The notes under the pieces: model-generated
Database searches by the model: none
The model's input: only the letters and a program-made list of their open reading frames with translations
Told to the model about the DNA's origin: nothing
Assembly (NCBI RefSeq): GCF_900090105.1
Contig: NZ_FMDM01000002.1
Location: 172,960 to 236,959 of the forward strand
From: Micromonospora humi
GTDB taxonomy: Bacteria > Actinomycetota > Actinomycetes > Mycobacteriales > Micromonosporaceae
Length of the DNA: 64,000 nucleotides
Reading direction: 5' to 3'
In this document: piece after piece, positions 25,285 to 32,773 of the stretch
Layout: each line of letters begins with the position of its first letter
Numbering within the stretch: position 1 is the stretch's first letter
Made by a program: the position numbers and the translations under genes

Positions 25285-26843
25285 CAGGGCTGCCGCTCCA
25301 GGATCTCCGTCGCCGGGTTGAAGTAGTCGTCGGCGTGCCGCGCCACCCCGTCCAGGCCCTTGCCCCGGTCCGCCGGCCGCTTCATGATCCCGAACGTGCC
25401 CTCGGCGATCGCCGTCAACAACGACTGCTCCCCGATGCGCTCCAGCAACTCCACCGCCTCACCGAGCACCCGGTGCGCCCGCTGCTGGATGAACCCGCCC
25501 GACGCCGGCACGAAGTCCTCGTGCAGACCACCCGCCGCGCCCAACACGTACCGCACGTTCTGCAACGCGATGTCCCGGTCCGACAACCACGGCGTCACCA
25601 CCGCCTCGGTCATCATCCCCACCAGCAGGATGCCCTGCCCGGTCATGGCCCCGACCAGGTTGAAGAACCCGTCGAGCAGATTGCCCCGGAACACGTCACC
25701 GGTCATGTGCTTCGTCGGCGGCATCCACTTCAACGGCGCGTCCGGGAACAACTCCCGCGCCAACAACGCGTGCGCCAACTCCAACCGCAGCGACTCCGGC
25801 ACATCCGGGTTGATCTCGAACGCGTGCCCCAACCCCAACAGCCGGTCCGCCAACCCCGCCTCGTGCGCGAAGAACTCGTTCAACAACTGCGACACCGTCA
25901 CCGTGTGCGCCTCGTCCACCGCGTCCGCGGTGGTCAGGTAGTTGTCCTCACCGGTGTTGATGATGATCCCCGCCCGCGCGTGCACCTGCCGGGAGAACCG
26001 CTGGTCCACGAACGTGCGGATCGGGTTGATGTCCCGGAACAGGATCCCGTACATCGAGTCGTTGAGCATCATGTCCAGCCGCTCCAGGCCGGCCAACGTC
26101 GCCATCTCCGGCATGCACAGCCCCGACGCGTAGTTCGTCAGCCGCACGTACCGGCCCAACTCCCTCGACGACTCGTCCAACGCCGCCCGCATCAACCGGA
26201 AATTCTCCTGCGTCGCGTACGTGCCGGCGAACCCCTCCCGGGTCGCCCCCTCCGGCACGTAGTCCAACAACGACTGCCCCGTCGACCGGATCACCGCGAT
26301 CACGTCCGCGCCGGCCCGCGCCGCCGCCTGCGCCTGCGGAATGTCCTCGTAGATGTCCCCGGTCGCCACGATCAGATAGATCCACGGCCGCTGCTTCGGA
26401 TCCCCGAACCGCTTCACCAGCCGGTCCCGCTCCGCACGCCGCCTGTCGATCTGCCGGATCCCCGCCGCCACCGCCCGCCGCGACGACCGCCGCGCCGCCG
26501 TCGCCGCCTTCCCGGCCGGCTGGTCGAACCGCACCGACCCGGCCGCCGCCTTCTGCGCCAGCAACGTCACATCCGCGATGCCCTCCCGCGCCAACGCGTC
26601 GAACACCGGCAACGCCACCCCGCGCCCCAGCCCCACATCGGCCACCACCGCGTCCACCAGGCGGTTCACCCACGGAATGCCGTCCGGGTCGGCGCCCGAC
26701 ACCCCCGCCAGCCGCAACACCGCCCGCTCCACCGACACCGTGGTGTGGCTGCGCGCCAGATCCACCACCGGCTGCCCCGCCCGGCGCGCCAACTCCCGCG
26801 CCCGCGCCACCAGCGCCGGATCCAACCCAAGCTTGCCCGTCAC
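25284..26843 (-). CDS. kamD: Lysine 5,6-aminomutase alpha subunit
   Basis: 519 residues, the normal KamD length. A TIM-barrel subunit that houses the substrate and PLP site. Recognisable segments are YLIVATGDIYEDIPQAQAAA, VIAVIRSTGQSLLDYVPEGA and GFINTGEDNY-like IIINTGEDNYLTT, all typical of the family. It shares one base with kamE and 4 bp with the amidohydrolase gene, so the whole set is one translationally coupled operon. The partner subunit carries the cobalamin site. Confidence 0.93.
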   Translation of the reverse strand: MTGKLGLDPALVARARELARRAGQPVVDLARSHTTVSVERAVLRLAGVSGADPDGIPWVNRLVDAVVADVGLGRGVALPVFDALAREGIADVTLLAQKAAAGSVRFDQPAGKAATAARRSSRRAVAAGIRQIDRRRAERDRLVKRFGDPKQRPWIYLIVATGDIYEDIPQAQAAARAGADVIAVIRSTGQSLLDYVPEGATREGFAGTYATQENFRLMRAALDESSRELGRYVRLTNYASGLCMPEMATLAGLERLDMMLNDSMYGILFRDINPIRTFVDQRFSRQVHARAGIIINTGEDNYLTTADAVDEAHTVTVSQLLNEFFAHEAGLADRLLGLGHAFEINPDVPESLRLELAHALLARELFPDAPLKWMPPTKHMTGDVFRGNLLDGFFNLVGAMTGQGILLVGMMTEAVVTPWLSDRDIALQNVRYVLGAAGGLHEDFVPASGGFIQQRAHRVLGEAVELLERIGEQSLLTAIAEGTFGIMKRPADRGKGLDGVARHADDYFNPATEILERQP

Positions 26844-28411
26844 GAAGAACCTTCCTGATAGATCACGTCACCGCGCAACACCGTGGCCCGGCACACCGGC
26901 AGCGGAGTCGGATCATCCGCACCCCGCACCTCCGGATCCTCGGCCTGCAACACCGGCAGACCCCGCTCCACCCCCGCCGGGGAGTCCCACACCGCGAACG
27001 TCGCCGGCGCACCCAACGCCAGGACCCCCTCGTTGTCCAGGTGCACCGCCCGCCACCCGCCACGGGTGTGCGCCGCGAACGCCGCCCGCACACTCATCCG
27101 CTGCGACGGGTTGTGATGCGCCGCCGCCGCCCGCACCGACCCCCACGGATCCAACGGCGTCACCGGCGAATCCGACCCGAACGCCAACGCCACACCCACC
27201 CCGTGCATCGCACCCATCGGATTCGACTCCCACGCCCGGGACAGGCCCAACCGCGACTCGTACATCCGCCCCGAACCGCCCCACAACCGGTCGAAAGCCG
27301 GCTGCATCGACGCCACGATCCCGTACTCCACGAACCCGGCGATCAACCGCTTGCTCATGATCTCCGCGTGCTCCACCCGGTGCCGCGCCGCCCGCAACCG
27401 CTCCGTGCCCAGCTTCCGCGCCGCCTCCGCGAACCCCGCCAGCACCGTCCCGATCGCCGCGTCACCGATCGCGTGGAAACCGCCCTGCATCCCGTGCGCC
27501 GCACAGTCCAACAGATGATCACGAACCTGCTCCGCCGACACGTACCCGTGCCCACACGCCCCCGGCTCACCATCCAGGTAAGCCGCCGACACGTGCGCCG
27601 TCCGCGACCCCAACGCACCGTCCGCGAACAGGTCACCACCGGCACCCACCGCACCCAGGTCCCGGGCCCGCGCCGCGCCCAGCAACTCACCCCAGTACCC
27701 GTACACCTCCGGCACCCCGTCGCCGGACACCGCCAACAGCCCGGTGAAGTCCTCCTCGTCGGAGATCTCCGGACCACCGCACTCGTGCACCGCCGCGATG
27801 CCCAACGACGCCGCATGCGCCAACGCCCGACGCTGCGCCGCCACCCGCTGCGCCCGCGTCACCGACGCGAACGCCGCCGCCCGCACCACATGGTGCGCGT
27901 CCCGCCGCAACCACCCCGACCCGTCGAACCCCGCCGCCCCCGCCGCGTCCGGACACGCCGCCAGCAACGCCGACGACACCAACGCCGAATGGATCGACGC
28001 CTGCGACAGGTACACCCGGCGACCCCCGGCCGCCCGGTCCAACGCCGCCGCGTCCGGCAACACCGGCTCCGCCCAGCACGACTCGTCCCACCCGTGCCCC
28101 AGCACCACCGCGTCACCCGGCAACCCGCCCGCGAACGCCGACACCGCCGCCACCAGCTCACCGGCCGACCGCACCGCCGACAGGTCCAGCCCCGACAACG
28201 CCAGGCCGGTGTCCGTCGCATGCACATGCGCGTCCACGAACGCCGGCGTCACCAGCGCACCGCCCCACTCCACCACCCGGTCGGCAGCCGGCGCGTCCGC
28301 GTCCGTACCCAACCAGGCGATCCGCCCGTCGCGCACCAACAGCGCCGTCGCGCTCGGCTCGGCCGGACAGTGCAGCACTCCACCGCGATACAGCGTCGAG
28401 GGGTTCGTCAT
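26840..28411 (-). CDS. YtcJ-like metal-dependent amidohydrolase
   Basis: 523 residues of the amidohydrolase-3 family. Metal-site motifs are DAHVHATD near residue 60, AAVHECGG, FHAIGDAAI, RVEHAEIM and the late aspartate in FGSDSPVTPLDP. The family hydrolyses N-formyl, N-acyl or cyclic amide bonds, and no substrate can be read from the sequence. Its place inside the lysine operon (4 bp after kdd, overlapping kamD) is not part of the classical clostridial cluster. It may open a lactam or deprotect an acylated intermediate; this is speculation. Confidence 0.85.
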   Translation of the reverse strand: MTNPSTLYRGGVLHCPAEPSATALLVRDGRIAWLGTDADAPAADRVVEWGGALVTPAFVDAHVHATDTGLALSGLDLSAVRSAGELVAAVSAFAGGLPGDAVVLGHGWDESCWAEPVLPDAAALDRAAGGRRVYLSQASIHSALVSSALLAACPDAAGAAGFDGSGWLRRDAHHVVRAAAFASVTRAQRVAAQRRALAHAASLGIAAVHECGGPEISDEEDFTGLLAVSGDGVPEVYGYWGELLGAARARDLGAVGAGGDLFADGALGSRTAHVSAAYLDGEPGACGHGYVSAEQVRDHLLDCAAHGMQGGFHAIGDAAIGTVLAGFAEAARKLGTERLRAARHRVEHAEIMSKRLIAGFVEYGIVASMQPAFDRLWGGSGRMYESRLGLSRAWESNPMGAMHGVGVALAFGSDSPVTPLDPWGSVRAAAAHHNPSQRMSVRAAFAAHTRGGWRAVHLDNEGVLALGAPATFAVWDSPAGVERGLPVLQAEDPEVRGADDPTPLPVCRATVLRGDVIYQEGSS

Positions 28412-28415
28412 GGCC

Positions 28416-29477
28416 TCAGTCTGCCGCCAGCCGCGCCTCGAACAGGCCGCGCACCCCCGGCTCGGAGCGCAACAACTCCAACGCCAGCTCCGCGTGCCCC
28501 GGCACGAACCCGTTCCCCACCAGCATCGTCACGTCCGCCGCCAGGCCCTCCGCACCCAACGCCGCCGCCGCGAAACTCGTCGCCATCGAGAAGAAGATCA
28601 CCGTACCGCCGTCCGCCGTGGCCAGCACCGCGCCGTGCTCGCACCCCGGCACGTCCACGCACACCACCGTCACGTCCGCCGGCGCGCTCAGCGCCGTCGT
28701 CACCGCCGTGGACAACCCCACCGGATCCCGCGCGTCGGCGAGCGCCACCGCGTCGGCCACCCCGGCCGCCACCAGCGCGTCACGCTCCGCCGCCACCGGC
28801 ACCACCCCGACCGTACGACCGGCGCCCGCCCGCCGCGCCGCCGCGAGGGACAGCGAGCCGCTCTTACCGGCCCCACCGATCACCGCCACCGACACCGGAC
28901 GCGGATCACCCTCGCGGCCCCGCCGCGCCACCTGCTCGGCCACCACCCGCGCGGTCAACGCCGGCGCCCCGCACACGTCCAGCACCGCGAGCGACAACTC
29001 CGGGTGCAGGTCCGCCGGCAGCACCGCGGCGATCGAGCGGGCGAACAGGATCGCGTACCCGTCGCACGGCACCTGCTCGCTGCGCCCGTCCCAGCGGGCC
29101 AGCCCGTCGGAGATGCTCAGCGGCGTCAGCGTCAGCGACACCAGCGTGGCCACCCGGTCCCCCGCGCGCAGCCCCAGCGGTGAGCGGCGCCCCGCCTCCT
29201 CCACCGTGCCGATCAGCATGCCGCCGGAGCCGGTCACCGGGTTCTGCATCTTGCCCCGCGTCGAGATGATCTCCAACACCTCGGCGCGGACCTTCTCGCC
29301 GTCCCCGCCGTGCTTCTCGGCCAGCTGCCGGAAACTCGCCGCGTCCAGGTTCAGCCGCTCCACCCGGATCCGCACCTCGTTCGCCGCGATCCGCGGATCG
29401 GCGTCCAGGCGCCAGGCCGCCTGCGGCAGCACCCCCGCCGGTTCCACGACTCGGTGCAGACCCACCGGTGACGTCAC
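28416..29477 (-). CDS. kdd: L-erythro-3,5-diaminohexanoate dehydrogenase
   Basis: 353 residues. A glycine-rich NAD-binding segment VAVIGGAGKSGSLSLAA sits in the middle, with the N-terminal family stretch RLNLDAASFRQLAEKHGGD and TRGKMQNPVTGSGGMLIGTV. Kdd oxidatively deaminates 3,5-diaminohexanoate, the product of KamDE, to 5-amino-3-oxohexanoate. It opens the minus-strand operon and faces kamA across a 143-bp AT-richer control region. Alcohol-dehydrogenase-like proteins share the fold but not this N-terminus. Confidence 0.92.
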   Translation of the reverse strand: MTSPVGLHRVVEPAGVLPQAAWRLDADPRIAANEVRIRVERLNLDAASFRQLAEKHGGDGEKVRAEVLEIISTRGKMQNPVTGSGGMLIGTVEEAGRRSPLGLRAGDRVATLVSLTLTPLSISDGLARWDGRSEQVPCDGYAILFARSIAAVLPADLHPELSLAVLDVCGAPALTARVVAEQVARRGREGDPRPVSVAVIGGAGKSGSLSLAAARRAGAGRTVGVVPVAAERDALVAAGVADAVALADARDPVGLSTAVTTALSAPADVTVVCVDVPGCEHGAVLATADGGTVIFFSMATSFAAAALGAEGLAADVTMLVGNGFVPGHAELALELLRSEPGVRGLFEARLAAD

Positions 29478-29585
29478 GCCGACCCCCTATGTTCAGCCGC
29501 CCGAACCCCCGGCCAGGGTTCGCGTCGCGGGAAAACTTACGGCAGACTAATTTCTTCACCGCAGATTTTCCAGTAGCCTTCGCAA

Positions 29586-29597
29586 GGTTGATCAACC
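29586..29597. promoter_or_regulatory. Palindrome in the kdd-kamA divergent region
   Basis: GGTTGATCAACC is a perfect 12-bp palindrome 23 bp before the kamA start. Just left of it is a stretch unusually rich in A/T for this genome, with two similar elements, CGGCAGACT and CCGCAGATT, in the same orientation about 20 bp apart. These are candidate operator and promoter elements for the two divergent lysine units. Confidence 0.45.
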
Positions 29598-29620
29598 CGC
29601 ACCGCTGACGAGGAGGGGCC

Positions 29621-31027
29621 GTGACCCAGACCCAACCGGTGGAGACCATCCCGACGCCCCGCTCCACGCCGGTCGCCGTCCCCACCGCCGGACAACCCTA
29701 CGAATACCGGCGCACCCCGCTGGTCGAACCCGACTGGACCCGCTTCCCCGGCTGGCGCCACGTCACCCGCGAACAGTGGGAGAGCGCCCAGTGGCAGCGG
29801 GTCAACTGCGTCAAGAACATCAAGCAGCTCCGCGCCGTGCTCGGTGACCTCGTCGACGAGACCTTCTACGCCGACCTGGAGGCCGACCAGAAGGCCCTGG
29901 CCACCATGTCCATGCTGGTGCCGCCCCAGATGATCAACACCATGGTGCCGTTCGCGCCGATGACCACCGAGGCGCTGCTCGCCGACCCGATCCGCCGCTA
30001 CATGATCCCCGTCGCCTCCGACCGGCGCACCGACTGGCCGTCGCACCCCTACGCCAGCCGCGACAGCCTCCACGAGCACGACATGTGGGTCGCCGAGGGC
30101 CTCACCCACCGCTACCCCACCAAGGTCCTCGCCGAGCTGCTCTCCACCTGCCCGCAGTACTGCGGCCACTGCACCCGGATGGACCTGGTCGGCAACTCCA
30201 CCCCCGCCGTCGACAAGCTCAAGCTCACCCTCAAGCCGGTCGACCGCTACGACGCCCACATCGCCTACCTCAAGGCCCACCCCGGCGTCCGCGACGTGGT
30301 CGTCTCCGGCGGCGACGTGGCAAACGTGCCGTGGAAGAACCTCGAGTCCTACCTCATGCGCCTGCTCGAGATCGAGACCATCCGCGACATCCGCCTCGCC
30401 ACCAAGGCCCTCATGGGCCTGCCCCAGCACTGGCTCCAGCCGGACGTGGTCGAGGGCCTGGAGCGGGTCGCCCGCACCGCCGCCCGCCGCGGCGTCAACC
30501 TCGCCATCCACACCCACGTCAACCACGCCCAGTCGCTGACCCCCCTGGTCGCCAAGGCCGCCCAGACCGCCCTCGACGTCGGCGTGCGCGACGTGCGTAA
30601 CCAGGGCGTGCTCATGCGCGGCGTCAACGCCACCAACGCCGACCTGCTCGACCTGTGCTTCGCGCTCCAGGGCGAGGCGGGCATCCTGCCGTACTACTTC
30701 TACATGTGCGACATGATCCCCAACGCCGAGCACTGGCGCGTCCCGGTCTGGCACGCCCAGCAGCTCCAGCACGACATCATGGGCTACCTGCCCGGCTACG
30801 CCACCCCGCGCATCGTCTGCGACGTCCCGTTCGTCGGCAAGCGCTGGGTGCACATGCTCACCGACTACGACCGCGAGCGCGGCATCTCCTACTGGACCAA
30901 GAACTACCGCACCTCGATCGAGTCGGCCGACCTGGAGGCGCTGAACAAGCGCTACGCCTACTACGACCCGATCGACACCCTGCCCGAGGCCGGTCAGGCC
31001 TGGTGGCACGCCCACCGCGACGACTGA
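29621..31027 (+). CDS. kamA: Lysine 2,3-aminomutase (KamA-family radical SAM)
   Basis: 468 residues. The radical-SAM [4Fe-4S] motif CxxxCxxC is C177, C181, C184 (CPQYCGHC). The PLP lysine region is DVPFVGK with K407, instead of the clostridial APGGGGK, one residue shorter. Of the two aspartates that hold the lysine side-chain amine in clostridial KamA, the one in YQCDLS is kept here (YMCDMI, D364). The one in RGVND appears as RGVNA. It converts L-lysine to beta-lysine; the neighbours kdd, kamDE and kal support a lysine role. GTG start behind a strong AGGAGGGG ribosome-binding site. Confidence 0.9.
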   Translation: MTQTQPVETIPTPRSTPVAVPTAGQPYEYRRTPLVEPDWTRFPGWRHVTREQWESAQWQRVNCVKNIKQLRAVLGDLVDETFYADLEADQKALATMSMLVPPQMINTMVPFAPMTTEALLADPIRRYMIPVASDRRTDWPSHPYASRDSLHEHDMWVAEGLTHRYPTKVLAELLSTCPQYCGHCTRMDLVGNSTPAVDKLKLTLKPVDRYDAHIAYLKAHPGVRDVVVSGGDVANVPWKNLESYLMRLLEIETIRDIRLATKALMGLPQHWLQPDVVEGLERVARTAARRGVNLAIHTHVNHAQSLTPLVAKAAQTALDVGVRDVRNQGVLMRGVNATNADLLDLCFALQGEAGILPYYFYMCDMIPNAEHWRVPVWHAQQLQHDIMGYLPGYATPRIVCDVPFVGKRWVHMLTDYDRERGISYWTKNYRTSIESADLEALNKRYAYYDPIDTLPEAGQAWWHAHRDD

Positions 31028-31045
31028 CCCGCGCTCTCTGCCATC

Positions 31046-31083
31046 CGAGGGCGGGCCACCGGAGTACCGGTGGCCCGCCCTCG
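31046..31083. terminator. Bidirectional terminator, kamA / csbD
   Basis: A 17-bp perfect stem (CGAGGGCGGGCCACCGG and its complement) with an AGTA loop fills the gap between convergent kamA and csbD, one of the strongest hairpins in the window. Confidence 0.88.
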
Positions 31084-31090
31084 TTCGTGG

Positions 31091-31285
31091 TCACTTCTCG
31101 AACGCGTCCTTGACGTCGCGGCCGGCCTGCTTGACGTTCTCCCCGGCCTGCTTGGCGCGCGCCGTGCTCTGCTCGCTGGCGCCCTCGGCCCGCAACCGCT
31201 CGTTGTCGGTCACGTCGCCGATGCGCTCCTTCGCCATGCCGCTCATCTCCTGGGCCTTGTTCTTCGCCTTGTCGGTGAAGCTCAT
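31091..31285 (-). CDS. CsbD-family stress protein
   Basis: 64 residues, very hydrophilic and helical: SFTDKAKNKAQEMSGMAKE, ending KQAGRDVKDAFEK. This is the CsbD fold, small stress-induced proteins (SigB-dependent in Bacillus) of unknown biochemical role. The ATG follows a GAGGAGG-like ribosome-binding site on the minus strand, and the short length is normal. Longer forms of the frame would run through a palindromic control region and are unlikely. Confidence 0.9.
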   Translation of the reverse strand: MSFTDKAKNKAQEMSGMAKERIGDVTDNERLRAEGASEQSTARAKQAGENVKQAGRDVKDAFEK

Positions 31286-31348
31286 GTCGCCCTCCTCGTC
31301 CGGCTGAGCGTTGCTCCGGTTGCGTCCCCGGTGCCGTGCTGGTGAAAC

Positions 31349-31368
31349 GTGGTGCGGATACGCACCAC
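31349..31368. promoter_or_regulatory. Inverted repeat upstream of csbD
   Basis: A perfect 8-bp repeat GTGGTGCG-GATA-CGCACCAC lies about 65 bp before the csbD ATG and 75 bp before the phosphatase start. It is a candidate operator in this divergent region. Confidence 0.45.
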
Positions 31369-31375
31369 CTCTAAG

Positions 31376-31392
31376 GCATCCTAGGATGATAG
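31376..31392 (+). promoter_or_regulatory. GCATCCTAGGATGATAG element, copy 1
   Basis: It contains the perfect 12-bp palindrome CATCCTAGGATG. A 16-of-17 match occurs in front of the FkbM methyltransferase gene at 52308. It sits 50 bp upstream of the histidine phosphatase start and is a candidate regulator-binding site or promoter element. Confidence 0.5.
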
Positions 31393-31441
31393 GTTGAAGC
31401 TTGCACCGGCGGTCGCACCGAGGGCGTGGTTGACTGGGTCG

Positions 31442-32053
31442 GTGAACGAGATACTGCTGGTCCGGCACGGCGAGACCACCTGGAGCGCCAGCCACCGGCA
31501 CACCTCGTACACCGATCTCGAGCTGACCGCCGACGGCGAGCGGCAGGCCCGGGCGCTCGCTCCCCTGCTCACCGGCCGGCGCTTCGTGCGGGTGCTGTCC
31601 AGCCCCCGGCAGCGCGCCACCCGCACCGCCCACCTGGCCGGGCTCACCGTCGACGCCACCGACCCCGACCTGGCCGAGTGGAACTACGGCGACTACGAGG
31701 GACGCACCACCGCGGCCATCACCGAGGAACGGCCGGACTGGACGATCTGGACCGACGGCGGCCCCGGCGGCGAGTCACCGGAGCAGGTGGCCGCGCGCCT
31801 CGACCGGGTCCTCGACCGGGTCACCCCGCTGCTCGAGCGCGGCAGCGTCGCGCTGGTCGGGCACGGGCACAGCCTGCGGGTGCTCGGCGCCCGCTGGATC
31901 GGACTGCCGCCGTCGGCGGGCGGGCTGCTGCGCCTGGACACCGCCACGCTCAGCGTGCTCGGCCACGAACACGGCCGGCGGGTCATCCAGCGGTGGAACC
32001 TGCCGGCTCCGCCGCCGAACGGGAACGACCCCGACCGGACAGCTCGGCACTGA
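31442..32053 (+). CDS. Histidine phosphatase (phosphoglycerate mutase-like)
   Basis: 203 residues. The catalytic motif LVRHGET is at 6-12, right after the GTG start, and the second catalytic histidine is in VALVGHGHSLRVL. The pairing E-W-N-Y-G-D-Y-E-G in the middle is typical of cobC/GpmB-like acid phosphatases. Substrate unknown. An in-frame TTG 48 bp upstream would add a non-conserved extension, so the GTG was chosen. Its last 71 bp overlap the 3' end of the opposite-strand Lrp gene. Confidence 0.88.
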   Translation: MNEILLVRHGETTWSASHRHTSYTDLELTADGERQARALAPLLTGRRFVRVLSSPRQRATRTAHLAGLTVDATDPDLAEWNYGDYEGRTTAAITEERPDWTIWTDGGPGGESPEQVAARLDRVLDRVTPLLERGSVALVGHGHSLRVLGARWIGLPPSAGGLLRLDTATLSVLGHEHGRRVIQRWNLPAPPPNGNDPDRTARH

Positions 32054-32489
32054 TCTTCGGCGGGCGGTTCTCGTAGGGCGTGGAGAGCACCACTGTGGTG
32101 CGGGTGGTGACGTTGGCGGAGGTGCGGATCTCCTGCAGCAGCCGCTCCAGGTCGGCCGGGCCGGCGACCCGCACCAGCAGGAGGTAGAAGTCCTCCCCCG
32201 CCACCGAGTAGCAGGAGTCGATCTCGGGCAGGTGGGCCAGCCGCTCCGGCGCGTCGTCGGGCTGCGACGGGTCGAACGGCCGGATCGCCACGAACGCGGT
32301 CAGCGGCAGCTCCAGCGCCTCGAACGAGACGCGTGCGGAGTAGCCCTTGATCACACCGCGCTGCTCCAGCCGGCGGACCCGCTGGTGCACGGCGGACACC
32401 GACAGGCCCACCCGTTCGGCCAGGTCCGTGTACGACAGCCGACCGTCGCCGGTCAGCGCGGCGACGATGGCGCGGTCGATGTCCTCCAC
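31983..32489 (-). CDS. Lrp/AsnC-family transcriptional regulator
   Basis: 168 residues. The N-terminal winged helix is EDIDRAIVAALTGDGRLSYTD then LAERVGLSVSAVHQRVRRLEQRG. The RAM effector domain follows (FVAIRPFDPS, ending VLSTPYENRPP). The GTG is preceded by GGTAGG. Lrp proteins sense amino acids; with the lysine genes 2.5 kb away it is a candidate lysine regulator, but this is only proximity. The arginine/serine-rich tail overlaps the convergent phosphatase gene. Confidence 0.9.
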   Translation of the reverse strand: MEDIDRAIVAALTGDGRLSYTDLAERVGLSVSAVHQRVRRLEQRGVIKGYSARVSFEALELPLTAFVAIRPFDPSQPDDAPERLAHLPEIDSCYSVAGEDFYLLLVRVAGPADLERLLQEIRTSANVTTRTTVVLSTPYENRPPKISAELSGRGRSRSAAEPAGSTAG

Positions 32490-32548
32490 GCGGTGCAACC
32501 TACCGGAGATAGCGCTCCCACGGCGTACCCGCCCCGCCGTCGTGACGC

Positions 32549-32764
32549 TCAGCGGGCCGTGCGGTCGCGGACCGCGTCCGCGGCGTAGTTCAGCACCTCG
32601 GCCATGTCCTCCTCGTCGAGGAACGGCAGGTCGGTGAGGATGTCCGTGACGGACATGCCCTCGGCCATCATGGCCAGCAGCGTGGCCACGGGGATGCGCG
32701 ACTGCCGCACGCAGGGCGCACCACCCATGACGTCGGGGTCGACGGTGATCCGGGGGAAGGTCAC
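32549..32764 (-). CDS. DUF433 (VapB-type antitoxin-like) protein
   Basis: 71 residues matching DUF433 over the whole length: RITVDPDVMGGAPCVRQSRI, then PVATLLAMMAEGMS, and LPFLDEEDMAEVLNYAAD. The family has a winged helix and is often the antitoxin of a PIN-like toxin. No toxin gene lies next to it on either side, so it is an orphan here. It starts 9 bp after the acyl-CoA dehydrogenase stop and is probably co-transcribed with it. Confidence 0.88.
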   Translation of the reverse strand: MTFPRITVDPDVMGGAPCVRQSRIPVATLLAMMAEGMSVTDILTDLPFLDEEDMAEVLNYAADAVRDRTAR

Positions 32765-32773
32765 CGCGACAGG

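Noticed and set aside
31394..31441. Upstream TTG start for the histidine phosphatase
   Set aside because: Would add 16 non-conserved residues before the LVRHGET motif, which normally lies at the extreme N-terminus.
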